Source: Odontocerum albicorne
Lineage: Eukaryota > Arthropoda > Insecta > Trichoptera > Odontoceridae
Length of the DNA: 64,000 nt
Reading direction: 5' to 3'
NCBI GenBank assembly: GCA_949825065.1
Contig: OX463856.1
Coordinates: 15,484,948 to 15,548,947, forward strand
Shown here: piece after piece, positions 44,971 through 55,934 of the stretch
Layout: each line of letters begins with the position of its first letter
Position numbering within the stretch: position 1 is the stretch's first letter
Program-made: the position numbers and the translations under genes
Notes under the pieces: model-generated
Told to the model about the DNA's origin: nothing
What the model saw: only the letters and a program-made list of their open reading frames with translations
Database searches by the model: none

Positions 44971-45524
44971 TGGAACAGTGCCAGGAAGAAGAGGATTTAA
45001 AAAAATTGGACGAATATATTTCTTAACCAAACTGAAAAAAATTTTCCAACCAACATTTATTTAATTAGACTTTCTTACAGTGTCAATTAGCAAATATTTT
45101 GAGAAAAAAACTATAGAATTTTACCTAATAATGAGCACATTTTTCTTTTCTAAGATATTAAAGCGTGCAAGTCCGACTCAGCTAAATTATCAAAATGTAA
45201 TATATTAAAATCGGAGTAAAGGCTTCAAAACTTAATTTAAACATTGATTCGAAAATTCATTTTCAACGTCGTTGGCGGTATTATGCATATTGACTTTCTG
45301 TATAGTCTGTATATTGGCTTTCTTCAAAAATAGTCTGTATCGAGCTCAGTCCTGAAAAGCTTGAATTGAACAGTTTATTGTGAAGTTCAATAAGAATTAA
45401 TCCTTTAAAATATTCATGGCATTCGATGTAAAATTTGAAAACTTCTAAAAAATATTTTTTATTCCCTTTCTAAGATAAAATTATCTCCCAAATCCATTAA
45501 CATTTAAGACAATATGAAGTTATG
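44971..45524. other. Unassigned sequence
   Basis: Nothing recognised. Confidence 0.4.
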
Positions 45525-45862
45525 CAGAAGGTCACCAGTTCAACCCCCGTGCTGTGCCACTCTTCTCAAATGACACAAGCATTTTTTCCACCTTGTATTT
45601 GGGGGAATAAGGATCCCTATGACTTCGGTCATATCTATTGTTTAAAAAAAACTGAGAAAAACATGCCGGTGCACTCCGACCATCTCACTTCAGGTGTGCT
45701 ATCAGATGCAGTACAGTAGTGTAGTCGATGAATTTGCAGGTGCGCAACGGCTCACTAACTTAAAGAGGAGAGAAAAACGATGAAAACTCCACGGCACAGC
45801 TTTGTTTTCCAACTGAATTGACGTTGGAACGGCAAGGGGATCCTCAACAACGAGGCCCAGCG
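45525..45862 (+). mobile_element. SINE-3 copy, head truncated
   Basis: Starts in the B-box region (aggtcaccagttcaaccccc) and follows SINE-3 in order: ccttgtatttgggggaataa, gcactccgaccatctcac, agatgcagtacagtagtgt, ctccacggcacag, caacgaggcccag. It is followed by an A-rich tail. Partner of 7618-8012. Confidence 0.7.
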
Positions 45863-46533
45863 AATAAAAAATAAAGTAAATTGATATATTATTTATAAAT
45901 ATACCGTTAAAAACCGGTCCTGTTAAGACAGATAAAGACGAGAGTTTTCCAAAGTATAAGTGGAAAATCGTTAATGAGAAGAAATACCACAGATTAAGAT
46001 TAACGATCTGAGGAAGAAAAGACAAGACGGACGTATAGACAGACAACCCAATTTGCGGTGTTTCACATCTAACACAGCATCCACTCTTGGCGGAAAATGG
46101 AAAAAAAGGGATGAATTTAGGGTTAAAATGGATATTAGATAAAAGGAAGAGTAAGATTGGATTTAAAAGTTATCAGCTTTACAATCGTTTCTCTTGTTTT
46201 CATCTTGTTGTGAGAAATTTACGAATACTTTTTTCCATGGCGAAAAGTTACAAAGCATATTTGGTTTTACATATATCCATGTGCAAATGTTTTCCTTACA
46301 GCTTTGATGGGAAAAAAGGGTACGAAATTTGCATTATTTTGCACGAAAATTTTGGCTGTACGTTAAAATAACCTTTTTATGTGTCCCGAGTCAGTTAAAA
46401 AAGTAAATGGACATATGAATCATTTTAAATAAAATAAAGGTCAAAAGCATTTTGATCAGTGGTTTTTATTCAAACGAGTATTCTATTACGTGATGTATCT
46501 AAGGAAAAAACATTTTTGAAGATAATTTATATA
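45863..46533. other. Unassigned sequence
   Basis: A 94-codon frame (46087-46371) has no recognised motif. Nothing else seen. Confidence 0.4.
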
Positions 46534-46663
46534 TTGTTGTTTATAGTTAAGGCATTAGCGTTGTGGAGGTTTAAAGACATTGTAATTTATTTTTATCAAA
46601 CACTGTTTATTCCACTTTTTTATGACCGGTTTCAAGGCTTTTACGTCATCTTCAGGGGAGCAC
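46534..46663 (-). mobile_element. Short hammerhead-like element
   Basis: On the minus strand: cccctgaagatgac, a short spacer, gccttgaaaccggtcat, tggaataaacagtgtttgat, then ctttaaacctccaca and taatgccttaactataaac. The order matches 46868, 48351 and 54500. The CTGAAGA...GAAAC pair is the hammerhead-like motif. Confidence 0.6.
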
Positions 46664-46867
46664 AAACAAGGCTACAATAATTTATATATATCTTGAATTA
46701 AAAAAAAGTTTGTTTCAATTTGTGGCTTATCAATTTTTGATAAAATAAATAAAAAACTTTTTTCCTTTACGATTCCGTAATACGATAATTACATTTTCGC
46801 TATATACATAACAACCTAGTGGACTTATTGTAATATGGCAGTCTTTCCCCAGTAACCAATAATATGT

Positions 46868-47036
46868 TGTTTATAGTTAAGTCATTAACATTGTGGAGGT
46901 TTAAAAATATTGTAATTTGTTTTATCAAACAGTCTTGTGCGTGCTCCCCTGATGATGAGGGGAAGGCCTTGAAACAGGTAGGGTTATACCGTTGCAAAAA
47001 ATGGAATAAACAGTGTTTGATAAAACAAATTACAAT
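46868..47036 (+). mobile_element. Short hammerhead-like element with 14-bp target duplication
   Basis: Flanked by the exact 14-bp repeat AACCAATAATATGT (46854-46867 and 47037-47050). The 169-bp body has a left arm (tgtttatagttaagtcatta ... attgtaatttgttttatcaa), a centre cccctgatgatgagggg-aaggccttgaaac and a right arm that repeats the left in reverse (tttgataaaacaaattacaa). The centre holds CTGATGA and GAAAC, the two core boxes of a hammerhead ribozyme, with a possible stem GAGG/CCTT between them. Such motifs occur in the terminal repeats of Penelope-like elements and in retrozymes. Confidence 0.65.
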
Positions 47037-47089
47037 AACCAATAATATGTCAAAACGGTCTTGAGGGAAAACACGGTTCATATCCTTTT

Positions 47090-47172
47090 TTAATAAAAAT
47101 TGAGTTTGAACGAGAACCAACGCAACGGTTTGGAAGACAGATACTTGACCAAGTAGATCATGGAGGTTGTTA
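47090..47172 (-). mobile_element. SINE-1 head fragment
   Basis: On the plus strand: aattgagtttgaacgagaac, then agacagatacttgaccaagt and agatcatggaggttgtt, the complement of a SINE-1 A-box region. Confidence 0.6.
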
Positions 47173-47284
47173 TAGTTTCTTATTTTATATTTTGAGTTAA
47201 ATGCCTAATTTATAGTGCAATTGACAGTATATTTCAACGTATTTTGAAAGTGGACCTTTGATTTTTAAACTCATTATAATACTC

Positions 47285-47720
47285 ATAACTATCAGACTAT
47301 GTCTCTATTCGGATAGGCGAGATAACAGATCTCCACTGCATTCTATCCTGGCACACGTCTGCCACGTCCACACACTCTTTTCACTCTTTTCACGTTTAGC
47401 TCGTTCAGAATTTGATTTATTTGGTCGGGCCACATATGCATACGTCTTCTTTACTTATCCATCGAATATTTTTGTAAACATTTAATCTTTTTATGATATC
47501 TTTCTAACCGTTCCAATGTTCCTTCTTTATATTAAGTCTTGCATTATCTTTTAATCCGTTTTATTTCATAATGTCTTAAATTTTATGATTTTTCCACTTA
47601 TTCCAAGCGTCCCTCTTATTTCAAACATATTTATCTTACTTTCAACGCTTCCTTGCTAATTCCAAGTTTAACGTACATATCCTATTATTGTGACTAAGAT
47701 TTCATTATGAGCAGCTAGCG
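47285..47720 (-). pseudogene. LINE-C 3' end
   Basis: On the minus strand the last codons read KCVDVADVCQDRMQWRSVIS, the LINE C-terminal block (CVDV-EA--VCQDR--WRS). The tip on the plus strand is agactatgtctctattcgga. Upstream parts are decayed. The tail sequence differs from LINE-A. Confidence 0.6.
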
Positions 47721-48199
47721 TTACAAAATGAAAGCTGGTGTATAAAAAAACACTTTCTACGATTTACGTATATTTGTAATAAATATAAGGCAAATTATAA
47801 ATTGATTTCTCCATTATGTTTATTCAGTTCAAATATATGTTTTTATTTTTTACCAATAGACAACAACAACGACTTTCACTGCTGATGACAAAGTAACGGA
47901 GAAGACGTTGAATTACACACTCGGATAAGTGTGTTATATGAGACATGTGAAGAAAAGATCTAAATGTTGCAAATCCTAAGTCATGGCGATAGAAAAGTTT
48001 GAAAAGATAAGAAAATATATGAGTGAGCAATGAAAGATAAGAACAAGTAGATAAAGAGTCTGCTAAACAGGTAGCATTTTTTTGATAATGGAAGATACGA
48101 GAGATATCGAACGATGTGTAGCGAAAGGAAACTAAGTCGACGGAGAACTTAAACACTTATACGAGAACTCGAAATTGATTGTTTTAAAATCTGCCAAGA
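47721..48199. other. Unassigned sequence
   Basis: Nothing firmly recognised. The 47880-48150 stretch is purine-rich on the plus strand and might be a decayed LINE body. Confidence 0.35.
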
Positions 48200-48680
48200 T
48201 GATGGTATTTTATTAACAGCATTTTAATGCAAACTTTGGTGTATATGAGTGAAACTTGAACGTGGAAGAACCTGAAAAGAATACATGGTCTAACAATGTA
48301 TGACAGAATATAGAATGAAGTGATCACGAATTAACAAGAAGCCAAAACTGTTTAATCCACTTCCAAAAAAAATAAAAGGAATGGAATAAACAGTGTTTGA
48401 TAAAAATAAATTACAGTATCTTTAAACCTCCACAATGTTAATGCCTTAACTATAAACAACATATAAACAACAAAGCCAAAACTGATGTGTTGAGTCAGAT
48501 CACTCTGAGATGGTTTCGGTACGTGGCACAAATAATTGAAGAAAGAGTCAAAACATACGATGTAAATGTGAGTAGAAGGTGTGCTTATAACATAACTTCG
48601 GAATGCTCTCATTCATGGCAGGAGAAGACCGAGGATGTATGTGATTAAAGTAGGAAATTTATAAAGTCAAAAATGTTAAA
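48200..48680 (+). pseudogene. LINE-A fragment interrupted by a short element
   Basis: Left part: QTLVYMSET (family VPTLLYGSET) and then MYDRI (48295). Right part after the insert: agtcagatcactctgagatg, gtttcggtacgtggcac (Q-TLRWF-YVA), then EERV and an ANV-SR block. The two parts join smoothly when the insert 48351-48472 and one target copy are removed. Confidence 0.7.
48351..48472 (+). mobile_element. Short hammerhead-like element family, 122-bp copy with 12-bp target duplication
   Basis: Flanked by AAGCCAAAACTG at 48339-48350 and 48473-48484, inside a LINE-A. The body has aatggaataaacagtgtttg, ctttaaacctccacaatgtt and taatgccttaactataaac, as in the other copies. This copy starts downstream of the CTGATGA...GAAAC motif, so it lacks the hammerhead-like core. 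Confidence 0.75.
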
Positions 48681-49259
48681 TGTTAATAGATGCAAAATCT
48701 CGGATGTGTGTTGAAATAGAAAAAAAAAAACAATCATCCGCTCTACCTAGCCTAACAGGTGATGGTATGTATATACGTAAAAATAATAGAAAAAAATGGT
48801 TTTTCAGTGAAGAGGACCCTATCAAAACACTTTTAAATTTACATTTTACAGTTTTGAAAGATCAGAAATATCGTAAAAATTGCAATGTAGAGCAATGCAA
48901 ATTCTATGTAAATTTGACTTCATTTGCAAATCTAGGTTACTTACGCTGCAAACCCCTAAGAATGAAACATTTTTAAAGTGAACCACTTTAGTAAAACGTT
49001 TTCGCTTGTAACATTTTAATATAATTCTTTTTAAATCCGTATTAAAAGTTCTTAAAACTGACAAGAACGTGTCATTTTTTGTGTTACTTCAAAAGTTTTT
49101 TTTTAATTTTAAAAATATAAAGTTTTAGTTTCGGTCATTATTAAATTGAATCTGATTTAAATTTTCGAAAGTTATATTGTCGATTTTAGTGTTTGGCATA
49201 ATATGTATTTTAGAATGGCAAAGTTATCAGTCAAAAATATTTGAATAAACCTTAATGTA
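48681..49259. other. Unassigned sequence
   Basis: A 98-codon frame (48680-48976) has no recognised motif. Confidence 0.4.
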
Positions 49260-49450
49260 AAAAAAAAATAGATCGGCGTACTTAGGATTTGGGAATCATC
49301 GGGAATCAAACCTGAAATGTCTGGATCTAAAAGAGGTGTTACAGATAAATTTAGGAGTAGTTATTTCTTTAACGATAGTATGCAATTGACACATGTGATA
49401 AACTGGTTGACTTAAAACATGAATTCCTATTTATCCGGCCAGCAGGTCTT
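49260..49450 (-). repeat. Family Y fragment, copy 3
   Basis: The words ttgacacatg, tgataaactggttgactt, aacatgaatt and cagcaggtctta match 25402-25460 (ttgacacatg, taataaactggttgattt, aacaagaatg, cagtaggtcaag). Upstream, gaatcatcgggaatcaaacc resembles a complemented B box. Confidence 0.55.
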
Positions 49451-50659
49451 AGTGTCTTAGCAAAACAAAGAAATATGAAAGAAGTTAAATATTTGTATTC
49501 AAGTGTGTCTCTTCTAGTGTTTAGTTTTTTTTTCTAATATCTTGCCTTATCATGTGAAAAAAAAATGATTAAATACATTAATTTACATGGCTTAAAACAC
49601 AATTAAAAAACAAAAGAACATGAAAAGCGGTAAACTCGAGAGAAATTTCTGCTGGAGCTTTGTGCGACACTGTGTTTGGAAAACTGCTGAACATTTTTGA
49701 CGAGAAATGACAGGTTGATAGGAGAGTTAAGGACTTTATATCGCAGGAACAATAAGCGAGCATTTTGACAACGTCACATCACAGTTAACCAATCGAAGGA
49801 TTTATTTATCAATTTTATTTATATTGTATAAATAAACGGTTCAATGAACGTTCTAACAAAAAATAAAAAAAAATAGTAAGTGTTCGACACATTGGATGTA
49901 TATTTTTTTTTCAACAATTATACAACAGTATCGATTTGTACCAAATCACGTGTTAACAACAAAATACGGGGGGGTCCACAGGCACACAGCCCACCCACAC
50001 ACAAAAAATACAAACACAAAAGACAAATCATTAAAAAACAAATTGAAAACAAAATATAAAAAACAGAATCCGAGAGGTGCAACAATACAAATGTCCTTCA
50101 GCACGGGGGAAAAATACAAAAAAAAACACGATAATCAGTAAAAAAAGGCAGATCAAAAAAGTTCTTCGAAGTCCTCGAAAGACAGGCGGGATTTCATTTC
50201 AAGGCTCGGATATTTGGGAGTGCCTTTTCAAGGACTTCTTATAGGTCAACAAACAAACTCCAAAATCGTCCAAGACGCTGTTAGATTCGAGTATTTACTT
50301 ATCATACAAAAAGGATAAATAAATAAGTTAATTAATTTATATAATTTATTACAGCTTTTTGAAAAATCATCACTGATAGGATATGCCTATGCCATCCCTC
50401 GTGATCGAATATGATTGTCAATCATGCTTGGGATGGAAAACATCTGTGCGTGTTTTGGTATATTGTGTGCAAACTGTTACACACTATTGATATGTTTCAC
50501 ACTGAGTTCCAATGGCAAGAAGACAAAACTTTCTAGATTATCGGTAGGTTAAATCTTATGCTGCCTTTCGTTTGGCAGTTTTATATGCCACATTTTTTTG
50601 GGTTACTTTAAAACTCTGTATAATTTATGATAAGGAATATATAAATAACAGAAAAAAAC
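49451..50659. other. Unassigned, partly low-complexity sequence
   Basis: 49680-49745 resembles the 3' part of family X. 49970-50150 is low-complexity A/C-rich sequence with acacac and aaaaac words. No gene seen. Confidence 0.4.
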
Positions 50660-50663
50660 ATAA

Positions 50664-50790
50664 ATTGTGATGTAAAACGTTTGAAGAGTAAAATCAGTTA
50701 TGCAGTGAATCCGCCAGGAATCAAACCTAGAACGGTCACTTGCTTAGCGTGAATGTTATAAGTTAGACCATGACCAATGACATAAAAAAT
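50664..50790 (-). mobile_element. SINE-2 copy
   Basis: On the plus strand: agtgaatccgccaggaatca, aacctagaacgg, cgtgaatgttataagttaga and ccatgacc, the reverse of the SINE-2 order at 27316. Confidence 0.6.
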
Positions 50791-51389
50791 ATAAAATAAA
50801 TATGATGAGCATTATGATCATTAAATTGATTAATTCAATTTTCAGAAATAGTCGACATTCTGTCCAAAACTTAATAAAACGACGCTATAAAACGTACCCG
50901 ATAAAAGCCGTCATTATCATCTGCAAAACAACAATATGTTATCTTGTTCAAGAATCACTGTGAATCATAAAACTTATTTTCATGTTACTGCATTTCACTT
51001 TATATCTTACGCTGTCTCTGCGCTTTTCTAACGTTTTCTTTTTATTGCTTTATTTATTAAAACAACGTTATTTTTATTCATATTTTATTTTCTTTGTATA
51101 TATTGATATATGAACCCGACTTATCTGCCAATTCAATCTACAAAACAAAAATGAATACACATCTCAAGAATGGACTCTTTTGGTGTTTTATATCGGACTT
51201 TAGTCTCTGACCTTATGACTTTCAAAGAAATATTTGTTTCTTCTTTAAAATATTGAGAAACTGAAGGTGATATTCTGAGTTGTTTTAAGTTTTAACAAGG
51301 TACACATTTTTTTGTAATATTTCTTAGCTAAAATTTAAAACCTCTTTTATCTTATCAGTAACATATTTACTTGTAATCTTTCCAGTTCA
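50791..51389. other. Unassigned A+T-rich sequence
   Basis: Nothing recognised. Confidence 0.4.
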
Positions 51390-51390
51390 C

Positions 51391-51528
51391 CGCTCTTCGT
51401 TTTTTACGTCGTGCTTAACTGTCCATGCAGTAAGACTCTGGAATCAATTACAACCCAATGCTAGACTCGCTCCGTCCTTGGCATGCTATAAGAAGCGATT
51501 GAAAAAACTCTTAATTAGTAGTCAGTAA
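51391..51528 (+). pseudogene. CR1/L2-like LINE C-terminal fragment
   Basis: The translation reads FFTSCLTVHAVRLWNQLQPN, ARLAPSLACYKKRLKKLL and a stop. It fits the last residues of CR1/L2/Jockey-group reverse transcriptases (F--A-R-WNSLP ... S---FK--L---L). It is followed by a T/C-rich 3' untranslated region. Confidence 0.65.
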
Positions 51529-51795
51529 TACAATGTGTTTAATTACTGATTTTTCTTTCCTCTCCACAATTCCTTATCTTTCATTTGACTGAAGATACCT
51601 CTTTTACTCTTATTACGATTATGTTATTAAAAAATTTCATTAAGATGAATAATCATTTGATTATTTTTCGCGACCATGTAATTTTCTTTATTATCTTTTA
51701 ATTTCTAGTCAGTAATATAACGTGTTTCATTCCTGATTTTATTTCCTTTTCTCTTCACCATCCCTTCCTTTTCCTTTGATTGATGATATCTCACT
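51518..51795 (+). repeat. Two ~188-bp direct copies in the LINE 3' untranslated region
   Basis: The word tagtcagtaata starts units at 51518 and 51706. Both continue with gtgttt, att-ctgatttt, tttc-tctcca/cttcacca and tttga-tga-gata-ct. Confidence 0.65.
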
Positions 51796-51930
51796 TTAAA
51801 TGAAAAGGAATGTTCGGGTGATTGTCCGTCTTTGTAGGGTTTGTGGGCATATGTTCAGGTATATGTTTATGGATTTTGTGGGGATAGATAGTAATTTGAA
51901 TAATTTGTGCGACCGTGTAACTTGCTTAAT

Positions 51931-52018
51931 TTACTTTGGTCTGGTTGGTTGGAAGAAATTGCCACCTGGCTATAAACCCGCCAGATTGTATTTGCAATAA
52001 AAGTGTTCAATAAATAAA
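51931..52018 (+). mobile_element. SINE-1 tail fragment
   Basis: ggtctggttggttggaagaa, attgccacctggctataaac, ccgccagattgta and aaaagtgttcaataa. This is one of the best-kept tails of the family. Confidence 0.75.
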
Positions 52019-52019
52019 T

Positions 52020-52110
52020 AACTTGCTAGACTTCCTCCCAGAAGTTTTGAGTCCGATTTCCAATGGTACAATAAAAAAAAAGGTCTTAGTCTGGTAAAAA
52101 AGTTCTTGTG
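52020..52110 (+). mobile_element. SINE-1 fragment, adjoining
   Basis: cttgctagacttcctcccag, gagtccgatttccaatgg and ggtcttagtctggt follow the SINE-1 head-to-body order in decayed form, directly after the tail of another copy. Confidence 0.5.
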
Positions 52111-52779
52111 GTAGCAATACTGAGTGCAGTTGCATTTTTACGAGTGGCAGTATAGCCAAAACATGTGATGACGGACTACAAGTTCCGTGCCTACTTTTAA
52201 TCCGGTTAATACCGATGACATGATTAATGGAACAAAGACAATGTTTTTTTTCCGGTCACAATCTTCAATATGTCAAATTCCAGTTTAAATATAGGGAGAG
52301 CCAACATACCATTCAATGAAAGAAAAGTTTTGATGGAAACTCTTTCGTTTGCGTTATTTCAATTTTTTTTTCTGTTCAATTAATAGAGTTTTCTTTATTT
52401 GTTTAGGGTACGGTGGTCTGAAGGCATAAATAATGGTTGTTCGATTAGTGTAATGATTTCAAGGTATCTTAATGGTGCTGGATACATTTGGTATTTAAAT
52501 TTTGTAGATTTAAAAACGAAACTCCTTCAAAAGGAAGTTCAAACAATGAGCATATAATAATCAGTGACAGACACAATTATAAAACTGTCATCTTAAAGAC
52601 TTGTTATATACAATTATAATGACTATCAACTGAAACCACTGTAATATTCAATAATATGAAGTCAACTAAAACAACTTAATGTCGGAAAGTAAAAAAAACA
52701 AATGTTATTTCACTTAGTTTAATAATTTAGTGGAATAAAAAGTGTTTTTAAACTATGGTGCTATAAAATAATCATTGAC
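52111..52779. other. Unassigned A+T-rich sequence
   Basis: Nothing recognised. Confidence 0.4.
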
Positions 52780-53115
52780 ACAGAAAAATGCGGATTGAAG
52801 TAATAAGGGACGAATGTGAATTTAAGACTGATATATTGTTTAAGATGAAGAAGAACACTCTGAAATGGTTTGGACATATGTTAGAACGAATGAATGAAGC
52901 AAGACTAATGAAACAAATACACAAAGCAAATATGATGCTAGGCAAAATACAATTGGATCAAGTGTATGATATTTTGAAAGAAGGAAGTGTAGAACGTCAG
53001 GGAAGTTGTTTGAGAAGGTGTATGTGAAAGACGTGAAGGATGTGTGTCGAGATAGGAAAGCCTGGTGCTTTGTTCTCTCTGCTTAACCGATAGGAAAATT
53101 GCCTGATGGAATGTT
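52780..53115 (+). pseudogene. LINE-A 3' end, open for ~80 codons
   Basis: The frame 52788-53027 reads EVIRDECEFKTDILFKMKKN, TLKWFGHMLERMNEARLMKQ and IHKAN, then after a small lesion VYDILKEGSVERQGSCLRRC and M. The next block, CVEIGKPGALFSLLNR, is out of frame. It is the best-preserved LINE-A C-terminus in the window. Confidence 0.75.
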
Positions 53116-53389
53116 ATACGATATGTAAATAAAATTGTAATAACTAACATATTAAATTTAAATTCTTCCCTTTTATTCCCGTCCTGATATGGCGTTAAAT
53201 AAATAATAGTCGCAAATTAAGGTTTCGTACTTTCGATATTACACTTTCTGTTGATATGTCGGGACGGTATTGTTGTTTTGATGCAGTGTTTTAGTGTGGA
53301 AATTGGTAAACAATTAGCTTCTTTTCATGATATAATAAGTATGGTTGTCGCCATCTTGAGAATAAAATACGCCTGAAAAACTAACAAAG

Positions 53390-53615
53390 TGAATATAAAG
53401 TTCAAATGTGAGAGGAAGACCAAGAAAAGTGCGGTTGAATTAAATGAATATTTCAAAAGAAAGAAGTGTAGAACATCAAAAAAGTGTTCGGAGTTGTTTG
53501 AGAAAGCGTATGGATGTGGAAGATGCGAAGAATATTTTATGTGATAGAAAAGTCGGGTTCACTGTCTGCCCGGACAGGAAAATGGCGTGATGGTATGTAT
53601 GTATGCATAAATACT
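53390..53615 (+). pseudogene. LINE-A 3' end with (TATG)n tail
   Basis: agttcaaatgtgagaggaag (NVRGRPRK), tttgagaaagcgtatggatg (LRKRMD), gtggaagatgcgaagaata (VEDAKN), ttttatgtgatagaaaagtc (LCDRKV), then ggcgtgatggtatgtatgta. The TATG tail fits the CATA-rich edge of the minus-strand copy at 22255. Confidence 0.7.
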
Positions 53616-54360
53616 TCAATAAGAATAGTATTTTAATATCATAAATTTATACTTCAGTGAGACTTCTCTTTATATGTCATTATATTTCAATGATAATACT
53701 ATTTATATGCTATCAAACTTCAATAAGAAAATTATTTTAACGTCTTTATATATACGAGTATATATGTACTTCACTGAGAATTAAATTTCAAACATTATTA
53801 ATTTTTTTTTATTAAGCTTTGTTTTATAAATTTATATGAAAAATCTACACGGAAAGCGTAGGTTTTAATCTCCTTACTTTAATTTATTCTCGCTTTCATA
53901 AAGGTTGCTCAGTTCAAATGTTCACTTACAATTTATGTAAGTTAGCACATTGTAATGTGCTTGAAGTAATGTCGTAGGTGTTGTACATTATATTTGAAAT
54001 CATATTCGATAAACATCCACGCAGAATTTACTGTTCTATTCGCATAGGGTGTGGGTGTGGGTGTGAGGTTGAAATAGTTTGAAAACCACAAACTTTAACC
54101 ATTTCAAGGAACATAACAATTTTTTGGAAAGACGAAATGTAACTTAATAAAAGTTAAGAATTATGTGCCCATAAAAAGTTTAATAAATGCTTTCCGTTCA
54201 TTGACGTAACACCCCGAAACCGTATTTTGAACAATGGGGGTTTATTAAGCCCATTTGATAAAACAAGTTTTAAACCTATACGGTGTAACATGGTAATTTA
54301 TTTAAATGTCTCTATTAATACTATTGCCAGTAATAATACTAACGACCTCTTTATAAAATG
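53616..54360. other. Unassigned A+T-rich sequence
   Basis: Degenerate local repeats of acttca-tgagaa with ttatat lie at 53640-53790. A short gggtgt run lies near 54050. No gene seen. Confidence 0.4.
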
Positions 54361-54440
54361 AAGATAATAAAATGATTATTTATATAACGCCATTTGGAGA
54401 GCAGACTCTCCTCTAAATCGGGATGTGAATCCACTACGAG
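54361..54440 (-). mobile_element. SINE-W 3' end fragment
   Basis: On the minus strand: ctctccaaatggcgttatat, aaataatcattttattat. It matches 55430-55530 and 15255-15320. Confidence 0.55.
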
Positions 54441-54499
54441 TATCATTCACATACTAAAAATATAAAAACACACAAGTTAAACGTAACAATAGATAAATA

Positions 54500-54692
54500 T
54501 ATTATTTAAAGTTAAGGCATTAAAATATGTTATTTATGTTTAAAGGCATTGTAATTTGTTTTATCAAACACTGTTAATTCCACTTTTTGTAACGGTATAA
54601 CCCTACCGGTTTCAAGATTTTCATCTCATCATCAGTGGGGGTTATACCGTTACATAAAGTGGAATACACAGTATTTGATAAAACAAATTACG
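54500..54692 (-). mobile_element. Short hammerhead-like element with 11-bp target duplication
   Basis: Flanked by ATAGATAAATA (54489-54499 and 54693-54703). On the minus strand the centre reads ccccactgatgatgag, atgaaaatcttgaaaccggt, agggttataccgttac, then the shared tail. Compared with 46868, the putative stem GAGG/CCTT is GAGA/TCTT here, so both sides changed and pairing is kept. The right arm (54640-54692) repeats the tail in the opposite direction. Confidence 0.7.
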
Positions 54693-54703
54693 ATAGATAA
54701 ATA

Positions 54704-55429
54704 GTAGTGAATTCCGATTTATTATATTGTATGTTTGGAAATTTTTTAGTTTTTCTGAAGCTGTGATGCAGTTTTCCTGAAGCAAAATATTTCATTATAT
54801 TTATAATCTATTTATTGATTGCTTTAGTCGTTAATAGTGTATTTTTTGTCTTTTAATGAGTCTTTTTTACTTTTACAACAATTACATAATCGTTACGTTA
54901 TATCAAATAAATGATGATCTTTATTTTTTATTAATGCTTGTTTTTTTAAGTAATCATTTTTTACTGTTGTAAAATGTCGTGAAGAGCTGAAACCAGATTG
55001 TTTTATTATTTATTTATAAAAAAACTTGAATTTCTTATGTAATTTCATTTAACATTTAATCTACCTTAAAGTGTAAGAGAGATGGGCGGCGTTTGCAGTT
55101 TAAGGTAAAACTTAAATACAACCTTTTTTTGGGAAAACTTTCAAAATGTATGATTGAATATAAAGACCACACACATACGCTACACTCCACTTAAATGTGA
55201 AAGTTTCCTATTTTGTATCGGAAGATCTACAAAGGTTTGTTTATAGTTTGTCTTACCTCGATAAGTTGTCTATACTCCTTCATTTAAAGAAGAAGTGTTC
55301 TTACCATATGTAATTTTTTAAATATATACAGATGCTGGAAAATACCTAATCTAATTGGTACAGCCAATTCTTTTTTATCTTTATTTTCTACTTTTATATA
55401 TCTCGTCCTTTGTAATATTCTAATTGTCC
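54704..55429. other. Unassigned A+T-rich sequence
   Basis: Nothing recognised. Confidence 0.4.
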
Positions 55430-55530
55430 AATAATATAGGGTTCGAATCCCTAGCTAGAGCGCCATTGAGCTGAGTGTACTTTCTAAATGGCACTATATA
55501 AATTGTCCTTTTATTATTACTATTATTGTG
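55430..55530 (+). mobile_element. SINE-W copy with B box
   Basis: A good polymerase III B box (gggttcgaatccctag) is followed by cgccattgagctgagtgta, ctttctaaatggcactatat and a TTA-rich tail. The A-box half is decayed. The body is short, as in the two other copies. Confidence 0.6.
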
Positions 55531-55560
55531 ACCGTAAGTGTGTTTGGAAATTATATTAGG

Positions 55561-55757
55561 TAAGTCAAAAAAACATTGTCTTATAACTTTGAGTACTCAA
55601 TTCCCGTTTGTAACCATTTTTCAATAATTTTATCTTTAGTATAATTTTATCTTTACGTATCTAATACATCTTTCTAGCTTGTTGGAAGATAACGCTCCAT
55701 CATTGCAGTACACCTGCCAGGTTGTACTGTATACAACGAAAGCGTTACATTATATCT
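55561..55757 (+). mobile_element. SINE-1 copy, decayed
   Basis: Head lost. Body ctcaattcccgtttgtaacc, ttctagcttgttggaagata and tail cctgccaggttgtactgta, caacgaaagcgtta. A 17-base stretch near 55620-55650 is doubled (aattttatctttag/acg). Confidence 0.65.
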
Positions 55758-55934
55758 CCTTTCCAACTTTATTCAATATATTTATTACAACAGTAGGCAG
55801 AGGGGAATTTTGTTTATTTTCATATTGTATAATACTTATATTTTAATTAAACTCAATGATTCGGCTCAAAAATATTCACAAAGTATCTATGTTTGTATCA
55901 AAGTTATAAAGTAGCTTTTCATGGAACGTATAGA
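55758..55934. other. Unassigned sequence
   Basis: Nothing recognised. Confidence 0.35.

Noticed and set aside
55430..55530. tRNA gene
   Set aside because: It has a good B box, but no acceptor or anticodon stem could be folded, and the same body recurs at two other places, so it is a SINE.
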